From Acinetobacter lwoffii (GTDB lineage Bacteria; Pseudomonadota; Gammaproteobacteria; Pseudomonadales; Moraxellaceae), in assembly GCF_002321025.1 (NCBI RefSeq), contig NZ_DCLL01000002.1, positions 1 to 62,721 of the forward strand: a DNA stretch of 62,721 nt. The letters run 5' to 3'. Shown piece after piece: positions 25,470-33,696 of this stretch; the first letter of the stretch is position 1; every line of letters begins with the position of its first letter. Position numbers and translations under genes: made by a program. The notes beneath the pieces were generated by a model. It did not search any database, was not told the origin of the DNA, and saw only the letters and a program-made list of their open reading frames with translations.

Positions 25470-25563
25470 CCTACTTTTTACAGCGTAAAAGTAGGCAAAA
25501 CGCTTTTGTTAGGTTGATGATACTTCCCTGTATCATCAGCCTAACGACGGCATCCCTGCCGTC
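25470..25563 (-). repeat. three-hairpin repeat element, copy 3 (inverted)
   Basis: On the minus strand hairpin 1 (25563-25546) has arms GACGGCA and TGCCGTC around GGGA. Hairpin 2 (25545-25508) has outer arms GTTAGG/CCTAAC and inner ATGATAC/GTATCAT around AGGGAA. Hairpin 3 (25495-25470) has arms CCTACTTTT and AAAAGTAGG. It faces copy 2 across 115 bases and ends 36 bases from the waaA stop codon. Confidence 0.8.
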
Positions 25564-25599
25564 TTGGTAAATCCAATATCTGTTACTTATCAAGGTAAA

Positions 25600-26880
25600 T
25601 TAAAGATACTGATCAATCACCTGAATATGCTTGGCAAGCGATCCTGTATTTAACTGCATAATTTGCTGCGCTGCCGCATTCAAGTTTTCCGCCTTAACCT
25701 GATCTTGCAAAAGTTCCAGTAATACTTCTGCAGCCTGCTGGGCATTATGTACTACTGCGACTGCATCCGATTGAACAAACTCATCCACGATGGTCTGAAA
25801 GTTAAAATAGTTTTTGCCTAAAACAGTCGGCACATTCAGCGTAATCGGCTCCAGAATATTATGTCCACCACCTGGCTCATTTAAAGAACCACCAACATAA
25901 CAGGCCTGACTTAAAGCATACCAAAGCCACATTTCCCCCATCGAATCAGCCAAATACACTTGGGTATCTACTTCAATACGTTGCCCTAGACTACGACGCT
26001 GGATTTTTAACCCCAAAGACTGTGCGGCCTGAAATACCTCATCAAAACGTTCCGGATGACGTGGCACCACAATACAGACTAAATTTGGATCAGTCTCTAA
26101 AGCAGCTTTTAAAGCACTTAGAATTTCTTTTTCTTCAGGAGCATGAGTACTGGCTAATGTGATGACTTTGCGACCCGCTAGCTGCCACTCCTGTTTCAAC
26201 TGATCTGCCTGATGAATAAAGCGCTCAGGTGCAGTAATATCAAACTTGATATTACCCAAAACCTTTGTTTTTTCGGTTGCGATTCCTAACTGGATATAAC
26301 GCTGCTGGGTGGCAGTATCCTGTGCCAAAAGACTAGTTAAATTCTTGAGCATGCCACGGGTCAGACCTTTGACCTTGGCATAGCCTTTGGCAGATTTTTC
26401 AGACAGACGCGCATTCAACAATACACTTGGTACATTGAACTGAGGTGCCTGATCCAGCAGATTAGGCCAAAGCTCGGTTTCCATCAGCAATAAAAGTTTC
26501 GGCTGATATTTTTGATAAAACTCACGAATTAAAGTTTTCTGGTCAGCGGGTAAATAGACAGCTTGAAACAAATCAAGATAAGGCGCTTTTAAAAAAAGTG
26601 ATTTAGCGCGTGCCTGACCGGTTTTGGTGGTATTGGTGACCAGCACCGGATGGCCAAGTTTTAAATAATGTTCAATTAACGGTTGGGCAGCATTGGTTTC
26701 ACCCACCGACACCACATGAAACCAGATGGCATGCAGGTTTTTGGGTGGCTGAAACGGGCCGAAACGTTCTGTCAGTTCTTGTTGTAATTGTTCAGGATCG
26801 GTCGCACGTTTACGGATACGCGATTGATATAAGGGTTTAACCAGCGCCAAGGCTGCGTTATACCAAAATGGAGTGGCCAC
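25600..26880 (-). CDS. waaA: 3-deoxy-D-manno-octulosonic acid (Kdo) transferase
   Basis: A 426-residue glycosyltransferase of the inner membrane's cytoplasmic face that adds Kdo to lipid IVA. Typical features are the early IWFHVVSVGE region with the catalytic Glu, MLETELWPN-like LMETELWPNLL, the VNARLSEKSAKGY segment, and the C-terminal YVGGSLNEPGGGHNILEP that binds the CMP-Kdo donor. The start is GTG at 26880 with AGGGG seven bases upstream. The N-terminal hydrophobic anchor seen in many WaaA proteins is short here. It is unlinked to other LPS genes in this window. Confidence 0.93.
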   Translation of the reverse strand: MATPFWYNAALALVKPLYQSRIRKRATDPEQLQQELTERFGPFQPPKNLHAIWFHVVSVGETNAAQPLIEHYLKLGHPVLVTNTTKTGQARAKSLFLKAPYLDLFQAVYLPADQKTLIREFYQKYQPKLLLLMETELWPNLLDQAPQFNVPSVLLNARLSEKSAKGYAKVKGLTRGMLKNLTSLLAQDTATQQRYIQLGIATEKTKVLGNIKFDITAPERFIHQADQLKQEWQLAGRKVITLASTHAPEEKEILSALKAALETDPNLVCIVVPRHPERFDEVFQAAQSLGLKIQRRSLGQRIEVDTQVYLADSMGEMWLWYALSQACYVGGSLNEPGGGHNILEPITLNVPTVLGKNYFNFQTIVDEFVQSDAVAVVHNAQQAAEVLLELLQDQVKAENLNAAAQQIMQLNTGSLAKHIQVIDQYL

Positions 26881-26921
26881 ATTGCGCCCCTGTCCAAAGA
26901 TTCAATGGGCAGAATATAGCA

Positions 26922-26953
26922 GAGCCACATCAACATGTTAATCAATGTGGCTC
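26922..26953. terminator. hairpin between nemA-like gene and waaA
   Basis: GAGCCACAT and ATGTGGCTC form a 9-base stem with a partly self-complementary 14-base centre. The T run lies on the plus strand although both flanking genes are on the minus strand, so a terminator role on the minus strand is uncertain. Confidence 0.4.
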
Positions 26954-26962
26954 ATTTTTAGA

Positions 26963-28048
26963 TTATTCTACTGTAGTTAAAGCTTCTGCTTCAGCCAATG
27001 TCGGATAATCAATATAGCCTTCCGCGACATTGGTTCCGATCATATTTTCCAGCTTCAGTTCATTCAGCGGCGCATCTTCGAGCAGACGTTCGTATAGATC
27101 CGGATTGGCAATATACGCCTTACCAAAAGCCACCGCATCAGCCTTGCCTGAAGCCAGTAATTCAATGGCATCTTCACGGCTGAGGCGCATATTGGCAATA
27201 TAAGGCACTCCATTTGAGCGCTGTTTCATATATTCAGAAATACTGTCTTCTGCCAGATATTCACGGGTAAAGAAGAAGGCAATCTTGCGCTTACCCAGCT
27301 GCTCCATGGCATAGCCAAATGTTTCACGTGGATCATTGTCGCCCATGTCATGATCATCACAACGCGGCGCAAAATGCACCCCTACACGATCTGCGCCCCA
27401 TACTTCAATCAGTGCATCAGTTGCTTCTAGCAGGAAACGTGTACGATTTTCCACTGAACCGCCGTATTCATCTTCACGCTGATTGGTTTTGCTTTGCAAG
27501 AACTGGTCAATCAGATAACCATTGGCAGCATGTAATTCAACACCATCAAAACCGGCTTCTTTAGCACGAATCGCGGCTTGCTTATATTGCTCGGTAATGG
27601 CATGAATTTCCGAAATTTCCAGCGGACGCGGCAACACATAAGGACGTTTTGGACGTAACAAGCTGACATGACCCGCCTGTTGTACTGCACTTGCAGAGAC
27701 TGGTGTTTCACCATTTAACAGATCCGGATGCGATACACGACCAACATGCCAAAGCTGGGCAACAATCAGACCGCCCTTCTCATGAACCGCTTGAGTAACC
27801 TTTTTCCAGCCTTCGACCTGAGCATCGGTAAACAATCCTGGAGTATTTAAATAGCCATTGGCTTCTTCAGAAATCACTGTGGCTTCAGAAATAATCAGGC
27901 CAGCACTTGCACGTTGCGCATAGTACTCAACCATCATTGGGGTTGGAACGCGATCAGCAGTTGCGCGGTTACGGGTCAGCGGCGCCATGATGACACGGTT
28001 TTTAAGCTCTAACGCACCGAGCGTTAAAGGAGAATTTAATTCAGCCAT
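26963..28048 (-). CDS. old-yellow-enzyme family alkene reductase, NemA-like
   Basis: A 361-residue FMN-dependent TIM-barrel reductase. Family features are NRVIMAPLTRNRA at the N-terminus, AQLWHVGRVSHPD, the substrate-binding pair in VELHAANGYLIDQFLQ, the YGGSVENRTRF segment and the late IANPDLYERL. Members reduce activated C=C bonds of enals, maleimides and nitro compounds with NADPH, usually as detoxification. The start at 28048 follows GGGAG; an in-frame codon four residues earlier is less likely. It is cotranscribed with the ArsR-type gene just upstream (15-base gap), a layout parallel to nemR-nemA but with a different regulator class. Confidence 0.9.
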   Translation of the reverse strand: MAELNSPLTLGALELKNRVIMAPLTRNRATADRVPTPMMVEYYAQRASAGLIISEATVISEEANGYLNTPGLFTDAQVEGWKKVTQAVHEKGGLIVAQLWHVGRVSHPDLLNGETPVSASAVQQAGHVSLLRPKRPYVLPRPLEISEIHAITEQYKQAAIRAKEAGFDGVELHAANGYLIDQFLQSKTNQREDEYGGSVENRTRFLLEATDALIEVWGADRVGVHFAPRCDDHDMGDNDPRETFGYAMEQLGKRKIAFFFTREYLAEDSISEYMKQRSNGVPYIANMRLSREDAIELLASGKADAVAFGKAYIANPDLYERLLEDAPLNELKLENMIGTNVAEGYIDYPTLAEAEALTTVE

Positions 28049-28063
28049 CGTTACTCCCACCTG

Positions 28064-28363
28064 TTAAAGGTGTTGTTGTAGGTGTTCGATAAATTGTTGA
28101 ATCAAAGTTTCATTGCGGGAGAAATATGACCACTGTCCATGCTTGGTCGCAGTGATCAGGCCAGTCTGCTGTAACACCGACAGGTGATTGGACATGGTGG
28201 ACTGGGAAACCTGGCCCAAACGTTCAATTTGACCTGCACAGACCCCACGTTGAAAGCCACCACACTCTTCCGCAGAGAGATATTGCTCCGGAGATTTTAA
28301 CCACTCCAGAATTTGTCGACGGGTCGGATTGGCTAAGGCTTTAAAAATTAGATCAAGGTCCAT
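28064..28363 (-). CDS. ArsR/SmtB-family transcriptional regulator
   Basis: A 99-residue winged-helix repressor. The N-terminus LIFKALANPTRRQILEWL and the recognition part VSQSTMSNHLSVLQQTGLI are characteristic. The metal-binding CxC motif of ArsR helix 3 is absent; instead Cys34 and Cys42 (ECGG and VCAG) lie before the DNA-binding helix, which suits a thiol or electrophile sensor. It precedes the old-yellow-enzyme gene, which it probably represses until a reactive electrophile appears. The start ATG at 28363 matches relatives; a GTG two codons earlier (28369) is an alternative. A palindromic candidate operator lies at 28416-28448. Confidence 0.88.
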   Translation of the reverse strand: MDLDLIFKALANPTRRQILEWLKSPEQYLSAEECGGFQRGVCAGQIERLGQVSQSTMSNHLSVLQQTGLITATKHGQWSYFSRNETLIQQFIEHLQQHL

Positions 28364-28415
28364 AGGCACATCACAATCAGTGGCGCAACGAAACTTTATT
28401 CAGCATCTGCGACCA

Positions 28416-28448
28416 TTATATCGTATTTTTACGATTTATATATCGAAT
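28416..28448 (-). promoter_or_regulatory. candidate operator of the arsR-nemA-like operon
   Basis: TCGTA and TACGA (28421-28434) form an inverted repeat inside AT-rich DNA, and ATATCG occurs at 28418 and again at 28440, 22 bases apart. The position, 55-85 bases upstream of the regulator's start, suits autoregulation. Assignment is by position and symmetry only. Confidence 0.4.
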
Positions 28449-28510
28449 AATTTAGATATAAGAGTCACAATCTGTACAAGCTTGGTTACGCCAGCTATTT
28501 AAACAACTTC

Positions 28511-29606
28511 TTACAAGCCCTGTTTCAGGCTTGCTTCGATAAATTTGTCCAGATCACCGTCCAGAACTGCGCCAGTATTGGAATTTTCCACACCTGTACG
28601 CAAATCCTTAATACGTGAATCATCCAGGACATAAGAACGGATCTGACTACCCCACCCAATGTCAGACTTGGAATCTTCCAGTGCTTGTGCCGCTTCGTTA
28701 CGTTTGCTCATCTCGAGCTCATAAAGTTTGGCACGTAACTGCTTCCAGGCGTGGTCACGGTTGGCATGTTGTGAACGCTGGTTCTGACAGGCCACCACAA
28801 TTCCGGTCGGTGCATGGGTTAAACGCACGGCAGAATCTGTTTTGTTAATATGCTGACCACCCGCCCCTGATGCACGGTAAGTATCGGTACGAACATCGGA
28901 CGGATTGATTTCAATTTCGATATTGTCATCTACTTCAGGTGAGACAAACACGGCAGAAAATGAGGTATGACGACGGTTGCCCGAGTCAAATGGTGATTTA
29001 CGCACTAAACGGTGTACACCAGATTCGGTACGTAACCAGCCATAGGCGTACTCACCTTCCACACGAATCGTCGCAGATTTAATCCCGGCAACATCGCCAT
29101 CAGATTCTTCCATCACTTCTGCTTTAAAGCCATGACGTTCAATCCAGCGTAGATACATACGTAGCAACATAGACGCCCAGTCCTGTGCTTCTGTACCGCC
29201 TGAACCAGCTTGAATTTCAAGATAGCAAGGGTTTGGATCCATCGGATTATTGAACATACGGCGAAATTCAAGCTTGGCCAGTTCTTCTTCAGCCGTGCTC
29301 AGTTCAGCCTGTACGTCTTCTAGCAAGCTTTCATCATCCGCTTCAACCGCCAGATCAAGCAAAGCCTGTGCATCTTCAAGCTGGGTACTTAAGCGATCCA
29401 GCACATTTAATACATTTTCAAGCTCGCCTTTTTCTTTGGCCATTGCTTGAGCACGACTCTGATCATTCCAGATCGTTGGATCTTCTAATTCACGCAGGAC
29501 TTCTTCTAAACGCTCTTTTTTCAGATCGTAGTCAAAGATACCCCCGTAGTGTTTGACCACGTTCGTTTAAGTCTTTTAATTGGTTTAGATACGGATTAAT
29601 TTCCAC
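28511..29606 (-). CDS. prfB: peptide chain release factor 2, with programmed +1 frameshift
   Basis: Release factor 2 recognises UAA and UGA. Translation starts at GTG 29606 (EINPYLNQLKDLNER) and reaches an in-frame TGA at 29534-29532 after 24 codons. The sequence GGGGGTATCTTTGAC is the classic slip site with its internal Shine-Dalgarno-like run. A +1 shift at CTT-T continues as DYDLKKERLEE to the stop at 28511, giving about 364 residues. The GGQ motif is present (SGAGGQHINKTDSAVR), as is the RF2 anticodon-like region SPFDSGNRR. High RF2 favours stopping at TGA, so the site autoregulates. A plain gene caller would start the gene after the slip and lose the N-terminus. No lysS follows, as expected in Acinetobacter. 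Confidence 0.96.
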
Positions 29607-30022
29607 GTGAATTACTCTCAATCAAAATTAGGCACAAAATTCTTAGCCCGATATTATAGCACAGTCTATTTCCGCTATTTTAACGATCCATTCAGTCTAA
29701 AGCTCGAATATCTTGAGCATTTAGACCTGTATTTCCCTCACCCAATTTTCAACATCTCATAGACTCTTTTGCGTCTTTTTATCGGAAATTTTTATCGGCT
29801 TTTTAGCCCCGTTTTATGACCGAAATATAATTTTGTAATTGATTTTATAATTTAGGATTTCTTATTGTTCTGTATAAAAAATCAGCGAATTCAATAGATT
29901 CCACAATATCTACACACTTTTAATAAAACACTACATTATAAATTTAATTTTATTATTCAGTCACTTGTTCAGCAAAAATTACACAAGATTACGCTATTCA
30001 CATTACTGTAACTTTCCTTTGA
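29607..30022. other. spacer between prfB and the second porin gene
   Basis: AT-rich DNA with no credible reading frame, no strong terminator and no repeat copy. It must contain the prfB promoter (minus strand) near its left end. Confidence 0.4.
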
Positions 30023-30050
30023 TTGACGATCTTTGGAATTGCTCTAGACT
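30023..30050 (+). promoter_or_regulatory. predicted promoter of porin paralogue 2
   Basis: TTGACG (30023-30028), 16 bases, TAGACT (30045-30050). A GTTGTAACA motif follows at 30055. The design is the same as at 3700-3727 and 30979-31006. Confidence 0.55.
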
Positions 30051-30106
30051 GAAAGTTGTAACAAAAAGTGTAATGTTTTTAACTCACGATTTGAGGGGTA
30101 GTAACC

Positions 30107-30886
30107 ATGAAAAAATTAGCGATTGCTTCGGCACTACTTTCAGCAATAGCAATGACTGGTACAGCAGCACATGCTTACCAAGCAGAAATTGGTGCATCAG
30201 CAGGAGTGTTTGATCCTGACAACGGTGGAACTAGCGGTTCTTTCGGCGTTGATGGTACATATTACTTCAATCCAGTTCAAACACGTAATGCACCATTAGC
30301 AGAAGCAGCATTCCTTGATCGTGCTAGCAACGTGAGTGCGCAATATCAATATAATGAAATTGGTGATTCTGAAGCGCATCGTTATGGCGTAGGTGCAGAG
30401 TACTTCGTACCGAATTCTGACTTCTACTTAAGCGGTAACGTCAATGGCCATGATCTGCAAGACAATGATGATGTAGAAAATGATTTAACCACCTATGCAG
30501 CTGAAGTCGGTTATCTGCCAGCGCCAGGTCTATTGATTGCGGCGGGTGTAAAAGGTTGGGATAACGACAATGATGATGGCGTAGATCCAACATTGCGTGC
30601 TAAATATGTCACTACACTTAGCAACGGTAAAGACATCAACCTGGAAGCAGGTGCAGCGTTTGGTGATTTAGATGAATACAATCTGGCAGCAGATTATTTC
30701 ATCGACAAAACCTTGAGTGTCGGTGCTGATTATCACAACAATGATATTACCGACAAGAGCGAATTTGGTATCAATGCACGTAAGTTCATTAACCAGCAAG
30801 TGAGCTTAGAAGGCCGTGTCGGCTTTGGTGAACAGTTTAACAATGACTACAATACCTTTGGTGTAGCAGCGAAGTACCGCTTCTAA
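30107..30886 (+). CDS. Omp33-36-related porin, paralogue 2
   Basis: A 259-residue outer-membrane beta-barrel protein. Residues 1-23 are a signal peptide ending AAHA before YQAEIG. The segment NAPLAEAAFLDRASNVSAQY is nearly the same as in the proteins at 3772 and 31062, and the C-terminus AAKYRF fits a BAM target. The sequence is rich in Asp and Asn, as in surface barrels. The start ATG at 30107 follows GAGGGG. It is followed by its own terminator and then by the third paralogue in the same direction. It is probably a porin; its substrate is unknown. Confidence 0.8.
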   Translation: MKKLAIASALLSAIAMTGTAAHAYQAEIGASAGVFDPDNGGTSGSFGVDGTYYFNPVQTRNAPLAEAAFLDRASNVSAQYQYNEIGDSEAHRYGVGAEYFVPNSDFYLSGNVNGHDLQDNDDVENDLTTYAAEVGYLPAPGLLIAAGVKGWDNDNDDGVDPTLRAKYVTTLSNGKDINLEAGAAFGDLDEYNLAADYFIDKTLSVGADYHNNDITDKSEFGINARKFINQQVSLEGRVGFGEQFNNDYNTFGVAAKYRF

Positions 30887-30912
30887 TCTAAAACCAAAAA
30901 TTAGTCATTCAT

Positions 30913-30942
30913 AGAAAACCCATCCTCGGATGGGTTTTTTTA
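30913..30942 (+). terminator. intrinsic terminator of porin paralogue 2
   Basis: AAAACCCATCC and the matching GGATGGGTTTT around TC, then a run of T. Confidence 0.85.
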
Positions 30943-30978
30943 TTGCACTCTTAACAAGCATTTAGGTATTTTTGCACA

Positions 30979-31006
30979 TTGACGGGGCGAATATAAACTG
31001 TACAAT
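30979..31006 (+). promoter_or_regulatory. predicted promoter of porin paralogue 3
   Basis: TTGACG (30979-30984), 16 bases, TACAAT (31001-31006), directly followed by TTGTTACAA. Confidence 0.6.
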
Positions 31007-31061
31007 TTGTTACAACTGTTCATCAAACAGTCATATTTTTATAACAAAGAGAGAAATCTAA

Positions 31062-31940
31062 ATGCTTAAGAAACTTGCTCTTGCTACAGCGCTTCTTGCT
31101 GGCCTGGGAACTGCACATGCTTACCAAGCTGAACTTAATGTCGGGTATGAAAACACTGACTTTGAAAATAATCTAGGTGGATTTGAACTTGACTCTGATG
31201 GGGATTTATTTTTTGTTAACGGTAAATACTACTTAAATACCGTAAATACTAAAAATGCTCCTCTAGCTGAAGCTGCCTTTTTAAATAAAGCTAGTAATAT
31301 TGGTTTAGGATACGTTAATGCTCAAAATGAATTGAGCGAAGCTGGTATTAATGCAGAAGAAGAGTTTGAGATTATTGGTGTTAATGGTGAATTCTTTATT
31401 CCCAACTCTCAATTTTATATTTCTGGTAGTTTAAACCAAGTGGATTATACAGCTAGCGCACGTGCTCCTGGGTTTACTTATGATGAATCTGATGACACTA
31501 CTGGCTATTCTTTAGAAGCTGGTTACTTACCAGTTAATGGGTTATTGTTGGCTCTAGGAGTTGCTAAAGAAAGTGTAGATCCTATGCTTGCTTCTAAAAT
31601 TGGATTTGCTAGCACCCTTGGTTACGGTGTAGCTGTAGGTGAAGACACCGCTGTTTCTTTGCGAGCTAAATATGTGACTCAAATTGGTAATCATTTTACT
31701 AATTTCGAGGGAGTAACATATTTCGGTGATGAAACTGCTTATCGTTTAGCTGCTGATCTTTATATTGATCCTACACTTAGCGTTGGTGTTTCTTTTGCTG
31801 ACTCTACTGCTGATGAATCAGATACTATTTTTAGTGTTCGTACTCAAAAATTCTTTACCCCTGCAATTGCAGCTGGCGTTAACTACACAACTACTGACGG
31901 TGCTGACTCTTTCGGTATTAACGGTACTTTCCGCTTCTAA
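31062..31940 (+). CDS. Omp33-36-related porin, paralogue 3
   Basis: A 292-residue outer-membrane barrel. A signal peptide of about 20 residues ends GTAHA before YQAELN. The shared motif NAPLAEAAFLNKASNI is present, and the last residues NGTFRF close the barrel. Codon use is visibly more AT-rich at third positions (many GTT, GCT, GGT, TTT) than in paralogue 2, which suggests a different history or selection for strong expression in A/T-ending codons. It has its own promoter and ends in a terminator shared with recJ. Function beyond porin or channel is not visible. Confidence 0.8.
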   Translation: MLKKLALATALLAGLGTAHAYQAELNVGYENTDFENNLGGFELDSDGDLFFVNGKYYLNTVNTKNAPLAEAAFLNKASNIGLGYVNAQNELSEAGINAEEEFEIIGVNGEFFIPNSQFYISGSLNQVDYTASARAPGFTYDESDDTTGYSLEAGYLPVNGLLLALGVAKESVDPMLASKIGFASTLGYGVAVGEDTAVSLRAKYVTQIGNHFTNFEGVTYFGDETAYRLAADLYIDPTLSVGVSFADSTADESDTIFSVRTQKFFTPAIAAGVNYTTTDGADSFGINGTFRF

Positions 31941-31956
31941 TCCCTCCGATTAAAAG

Positions 31957-31989
31957 CAAAAAAACCGCTCACCCGAGCGGTTTTTTTTA
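31957..31989. terminator. bidirectional intrinsic terminator
   Basis: A run of A, CCGCTC, ACCC-type loop, GAGCGG and a run of eight T, between the converging third porin gene and recJ. Confidence 0.88.
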
Positions 31990-31993
31990 TGGC

Positions 31994-33694
31994 CTATTGT
32001 TCTAAATGGATAATCCGCATTTGCAAGCTGATATTGCCATTAAATACATTTTTATCCAGCTCATAGACCAATCGTGTATCTTTCATCGGGTCAAAGTCAT
32101 ATTTATCCGCTGCATTGAAAGCGATCGCATCCACGACCTGCCCATTCTCCAACGCCACACGTAACTTAAGATGCACATCTTTAAGCCAGCGATAGTCCAT
32201 GATTTTGAACACACCATCAAAAATCGGTTGGGGGAATTTTTGCCCCCATGGACTTAAATTCTGTAATAAATCGACTGTTTCAATGTGAAAAGCAGAAGCT
32301 GGCAGCTCTCCATCCGTCCATAAAGTCGCAGTGAATAAATCCTCATCCATCGCACCAATCAGTACTTCAAAGACCTGCTTAAACTCGGCGAAATTTTCTT
32401 TTTTCAGGGTTAAACCGGCTGCTGCTGCATGGCCACCAAAATGACTGACTAAATGAGGATATTGCTCTGCCACCTGTTCAATCGCATCACGAATATGAAT
32501 ACCTTCAATCGAACGCGCCGAACCTTTGATATGAATCCCATCCTGATCCGCGGCAAAAACAATACTCGGACGATGAAACTGCTCTTTCAAACGCCCTGCC
32601 ACAATCCCGATGACCCCCTGATGCCAATGCTGTTCAAACATGATCAGTGCAGCAGGCAGTTCAGCTGCATCCCACTGAATTTTATCCAGCTCAAGCAAGG
32701 CTTCCTGCTTGATTTTGCCTTCCACCTGACGGCGTTCGACATTGAGCTGATTCAGCTGTTCAGCCAGTGGATAAGCCGTTGTCAGATCAGGAGCCAGCAA
32801 ACATTCGATCCCGATATCCATGGTTTCCATGCGTCCAGCCGCGTTAATCCGTGGGCCTAAAACAAAGCCCAAATCTTGAGCTTTCAGACCAGCAGGATCA
32901 CGCTTTGCAATATCAAGTAGCGCACTGATTCCTGCTCGGCATAACCCTTGCTGGATCCGTTTCAACCCTGCATCGACCAGAATCCGGTTGTTATAGTCCA
33001 GACTCGCGACATCGGCATAAGTACCGAGTGCCACCAGATCAAGATAATTGGTAATTACCGTAGAGGATTTTCCAAGTTTCTTGCGATGGGTAGACAGATT
33101 GGCCAGTATATAAAAAGCCACCCCGACCCCAGCCAGTGCTTTGCTTGGAAAGTCGCAACCGAGCTGATTGGGATTGACCACGGCTTCGGCTTTTGGTGTC
33201 GGCTTGGTCGTCAAATGGTGATCAGTAATGATCACCTGCATGCCATGATCCTGCGCCTGTTTTACTCCGTCATGGCTGGAAATGCCATTGTCCACGGTAA
33301 TCAGTAAATCAGGCGTGAAATTGACAAAGGCCAGATCTGCAATTGCGGGCGTCAATCCATACCCATATTTAAAACGGTCTGGTACCAGATATTCAACATT
33401 GGCGCCCATATCACGCAGTGCCAGCACCATGAGTGCAGTACTGGTCGCGCCATCGGCATCATAATCGCCGACAATCACGATTTTCTGGCCATGATCAATC
33501 GCCTGATCCATCAATTGAATGGCTTCAGGCAAGCCTTTCATGGTCGGTGCCAGCAAATGCTTCAGCTTGAGCTCAAGTTCCTGCTCGGATTCCACCCCAC
33601 GACGAGCCAGAATCTCGGCCACAAATGCAGGGACGCCCGGTAAATTTTCAGGGCGTGTCAGCAATGGACGTTGTTTGATTTCCAGTTTTTGCAT
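31994..33694 (-). CDS. recJ: single-stranded-DNA-specific 5'-3' exonuclease RecJ
   Basis: A 566-residue DHH-family nuclease for recombination and repair. Motifs appear in order: I in VGDYDADGATST, II in ITVDNGISS, III in ITDHHLTT, further GPRINAAGRMET, and the DHHA1 signature SHFGGHAAAAGLTL. The C-terminal OB fold is present. Length fits the family (about 570). Two bases separate the recJ start from the pdxH stop, so the two are cotranscribed. The enzyme degrades single strands in the RecFOR pathway, base-excision and mismatch repair. Confidence 0.95.
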   Translation of the reverse strand: MQKLEIKQRPLLTRPENLPGVPAFVAEILARRGVESEQELELKLKHLLAPTMKGLPEAIQLMDQAIDHGQKIVIVGDYDADGATSTALMVLALRDMGANVEYLVPDRFKYGYGLTPAIADLAFVNFTPDLLITVDNGISSHDGVKQAQDHGMQVIITDHHLTTKPTPKAEAVVNPNQLGCDFPSKALAGVGVAFYILANLSTHRKKLGKSSTVITNYLDLVALGTYADVASLDYNNRILVDAGLKRIQQGLCRAGISALLDIAKRDPAGLKAQDLGFVLGPRINAAGRMETMDIGIECLLAPDLTTAYPLAEQLNQLNVERRQVEGKIKQEALLELDKIQWDAAELPAALIMFEQHWHQGVIGIVAGRLKEQFHRPSIVFAADQDGIHIKGSARSIEGIHIRDAIEQVAEQYPHLVSHFGGHAAAAGLTLKKENFAEFKQVFEVLIGAMDEDLFTATLWTDGELPASAFHIETVDLLQNLSPWGQKFPQPIFDGVFKIMDYRWLKDVHLKLRVALENGQVVDAIAFNAADKYDFDPMKDTRLVYELDKNVFNGNISLQMRIIHLEQ

Positions 33695-33696
33695 GG

